DNA of 64,000 nucleotides, taken from assembly GCA_022376515.1 (NCBI GenBank), contig WTXI01000006.1, positions 186,001-250,000 of the forward strand, given 5' to 3'. Positions 62,199 through 64,000 of this stretch are shown here, piece after piece. Numbering within the stretch: the stretch's first letter is position 1; the number at the start of each line of letters is the position of its first letter. A model generated the notes under the pieces. That model was given only the letters and a program-made list of their open reading frames with translations, was not told the origin of the DNA and did no database searches. The stretch is from Lactifluus volemus. Its lineage: Eukaryota > Basidiomycota > Agaricomycetes > Russulales > Russulaceae. The translations under genes were made by a program, and so were the position numbers.

Positions 62199-64000
62199 TT
62201 AAAGTAGGTATCTGTATCCCCTCGGCCTTGCTGCCGATAACTCGCGTTGCTTATTCTGGTTGGCGAGCACCTGTCTGAAGATGAGGCACATAACGATACA
62301 AAGCCCGTTGGTTGAAATGCAAATGGCGTAGGAGCGAATATACGTCGGACCCCAAGACTTTTGCCACACGTATCTGTTCATCGAAACAACGGTCACCAAC
62401 CGAGGTATCGAAGATAATATGAAAAACGCACGAGCCGCCTATATTACCAAGCTGCGAAAATGCATTGACAAACGCAAGCACGACAGCGCGTTTCGACGGT
62501 GGACGAGCGAAAGTGTTGGACGTCCAAGTCAAGAAACATATAAAACCGGCGTATGACTGCGCCATCAGGAAGCTATGAATGAATAAGTGTCTGCAGATCG
62601 GTGCGGAAGATAAGGTACATACAGTGCAATGTAACGAGCTACAAGCCTCATCGTCGAGATAGCAATGACGAAACCAATTAATCCGATGGATAGCGGGATC
62701 GCTATATGGAAAAAGCGTTCACCTGTCTTGTCGGAATGCCTGTCAAGGTATGAAATAAATCAACTATGAAGCGTACCAGCCGTTGAGTCCGCCTACCTGC
62801 TAACTACAAAGGCTATTACAGTAGCAAAACCCCACGGAGGTGCACAGAGTAGCAAGGTCACAGTAGGCGAGTATCCAAGTGTTTCCGTGAGAGTTGGGAA
62901 GAAGGCATTGAACGATAACGAGACCACTAGACTCGTGAGCGCAAGCGCTAACCAGTAGACACGCCAGTCGCCCAACGCATCACGCAAACCGGGGAAGCGG
63001 GAGTCCTTACGCTCGGTTTCTTCACAATCGCCGACGCCAACATCTTCTTGCATGCGAAGTTTGGCAAGACATGTCTCTTCCGGCGAGAGAAAGTGGTGAG
63101 AGTTTTCAGGAAAATCAGGAAGAACGAAGGTGGCCATAATGGCAACCAAGATCGTCAGACAGCCTTCAATATAAAAGAGCCACCTGAGATAATTAATTGT
63201 GAGGAGTCCATTCTTGTGATTCTCATGCGGTTTGCACGAAAGTGACTGACCTCCACGCGGCATGACCCAACTTCCCCTGCATCCTGCTGAGGATGCCTGA
63301 GGCTATGAGCGAGCCAAAGGCATTGCTAATGAGAATACCACAGGAGAGCAATGCCGTGCGAAGACCAAGTTCCGAACGCTTGTACCACTTCGATAGAAGG
63401 AAAAGAGCGCCAGGGAAGAAAGCAGCTTCCACGAAACCAAGGAAGAATCGCGTCAGGAGAGCACCCGTAAAGTTGTGAGTGGCACCTGCGAGAACATGGT
63501 CGAAAATTTAGGCCGAGACGAGAGGCCGGATACTGACCTGTCAAGCAAGATAAAACGCCCCAGAATACCATGCAGGTAGGGAGATATATAGAAGGCCTCC
63601 CGATGTGATTCAAGAACATGTTTCTGGAATATAATTGAGAATGAGACGGGGCGGCAGTTTAGCAGACGTACGAAGGAATTTGCATCAAGATATAACCAAC
63701 GTAAAGGATGCCTAGAAGTGTGTTGAATTGTTGCCCTTGCAGATGCAAGTCTGCTTCGAACCCTTGGAGACGAGCAGCACTGAGGTAGCATATCAGCCAG
63801 GTAACCAAATGAGAAATGTCACAAGGCCCACGAAATGTTATTCCGATCAATCTATGCAGAGAAATAACGTTGAGGGTAGCCAAACTTGAGAGATAAGACA
63901 GGACGTACATAGTTGAGGACATAGATCAGTACAAGGATAGACATGCGCATATCCAGTTTGCGAAGAAGCTTTTGCTCAAGCTTGAGTCTTGCTTCCCTGC
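62199..64000 (-). CDS. MFS transporter, anion:cation symporter (Dal5/Tna1-like), 5' end outside window
   Basis: The visible exons give a 12-TM major facilitator of the fungal anion:cation symporter family, which includes allantoate, nicotinate, biotin and related carboxylate carriers at the plasma membrane. Order: REARLKLEQKLLRKLDMRMS (cytosolic N-terminus at the window edge), ILVLIYVLNYIDRNN, FNTLLGILYVGYILMQIPS, MFLNHIGRPSIYLPTCMVFW, FFLGFVEAAFFPGALFLLSK then WYKRSELGLRTALLSCG (MFS A-loop motif), SLIASGILSRMQGKLGHAAW, FPGLRDALGDWRVYWLALAL, TETLGYSPTVTLLLCAPPW, GERFFHIAIPLSIGLIGFVI, FICFLTWTSNTFARPPSKRA and SWGPTYIRSYAICISTNGLC. The stop is at 62199. The first exons lie beyond 64000, so it is partial. 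Substrate is unknown. Confidence 0.88.

Overview
The window is nuclear DNA of a filamentous fungus, most likely an agaricomycete (mushroom-forming basidiomycete). The reasons are dense genes broken by many 48-60 nt GT-AG introns, mixed strands without operons, and fungal proteins such as the DASH subunit Spc19, KEX1, MGM101, KHA1, GPI-anchored chitin deacetylases and a GCK-III kinase. I count 29 protein genes. I see no transposon, rRNA, convincing tRNA, CRISPR array or biosynthetic gene cluster.

Layout. 0.2-3.4 kb: eIF3d (-) and the spliceosomal protein Ist3 (+) diverge from a 71 bp gap. 3.6-5.3 kb: a secreted right-handed beta-helix protein. 5.6-8.3 kb: poly(A) polymerase PAP1. 8.7-9.8 kb: an unrecognised gene. 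10.2-12.3 kb: mitochondrial GatB. 12.4-15.1 kb: a DsbA/thioredoxin-fold protein (-) and a Csn12/PCI protein (+) diverging from 64 bp. 15.4-19.3 kb: a GCP5-like gamma-tubulin complex component. 20.2-22.3 kb: an amino-acid/GABA-type permease. 23.4-24.4 kb: MGM101. 24.6-28.3 kb: a thioredoxin-like membrane protein (-) divergent from KEX1 (+). 29.1-33.5 kb: HIRA and Spc19. 33.8-37.6 kb: a NOL11/Utp8-like protein and an unrecognised gene. 37.8-41.6 kb: two glycerolipid enzymes, an LPA acyltransferase and a Pgc1-type phosphodiesterase. 41.7-46.1 kb: two convergent, largely disordered fungal proteins. 46.3-49.3 kb: K+/H+ antiporter KHA1. 49.8-54.1 kb: BUD31, a TB2/DP1/HVA22 membrane-shaping protein and a small unknown. 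54.6-56.9 kb: a GCK-III kinase. 58.0-62.0 kb: two tandem chitin deacetylases. 62.2-64 kb: an MFS transporter cut by the window edge.

Most genes are housekeeping: translation, splicing, polyadenylation, mitochondrial maintenance, chromatin, kinetochore, secretion and cell wall. They do not form one pathway. Local functional pairings are splicing with translation at 2.3 kb, phospholipid metabolism at 38-41 kb, and cell-wall chitin modification at 58-62 kb.

The most important practical observation is that about 20 well-conserved genes are interrupted by single frame breaks. Most look like one missing base and several lie in homopolymers, while the protein on both sides continues to match its family. 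This fits uncorrected assembly indels much better than decay, so these genes are annotated as CDS spans with the break noted. Coordinates run from start codon to stop codon and include introns.
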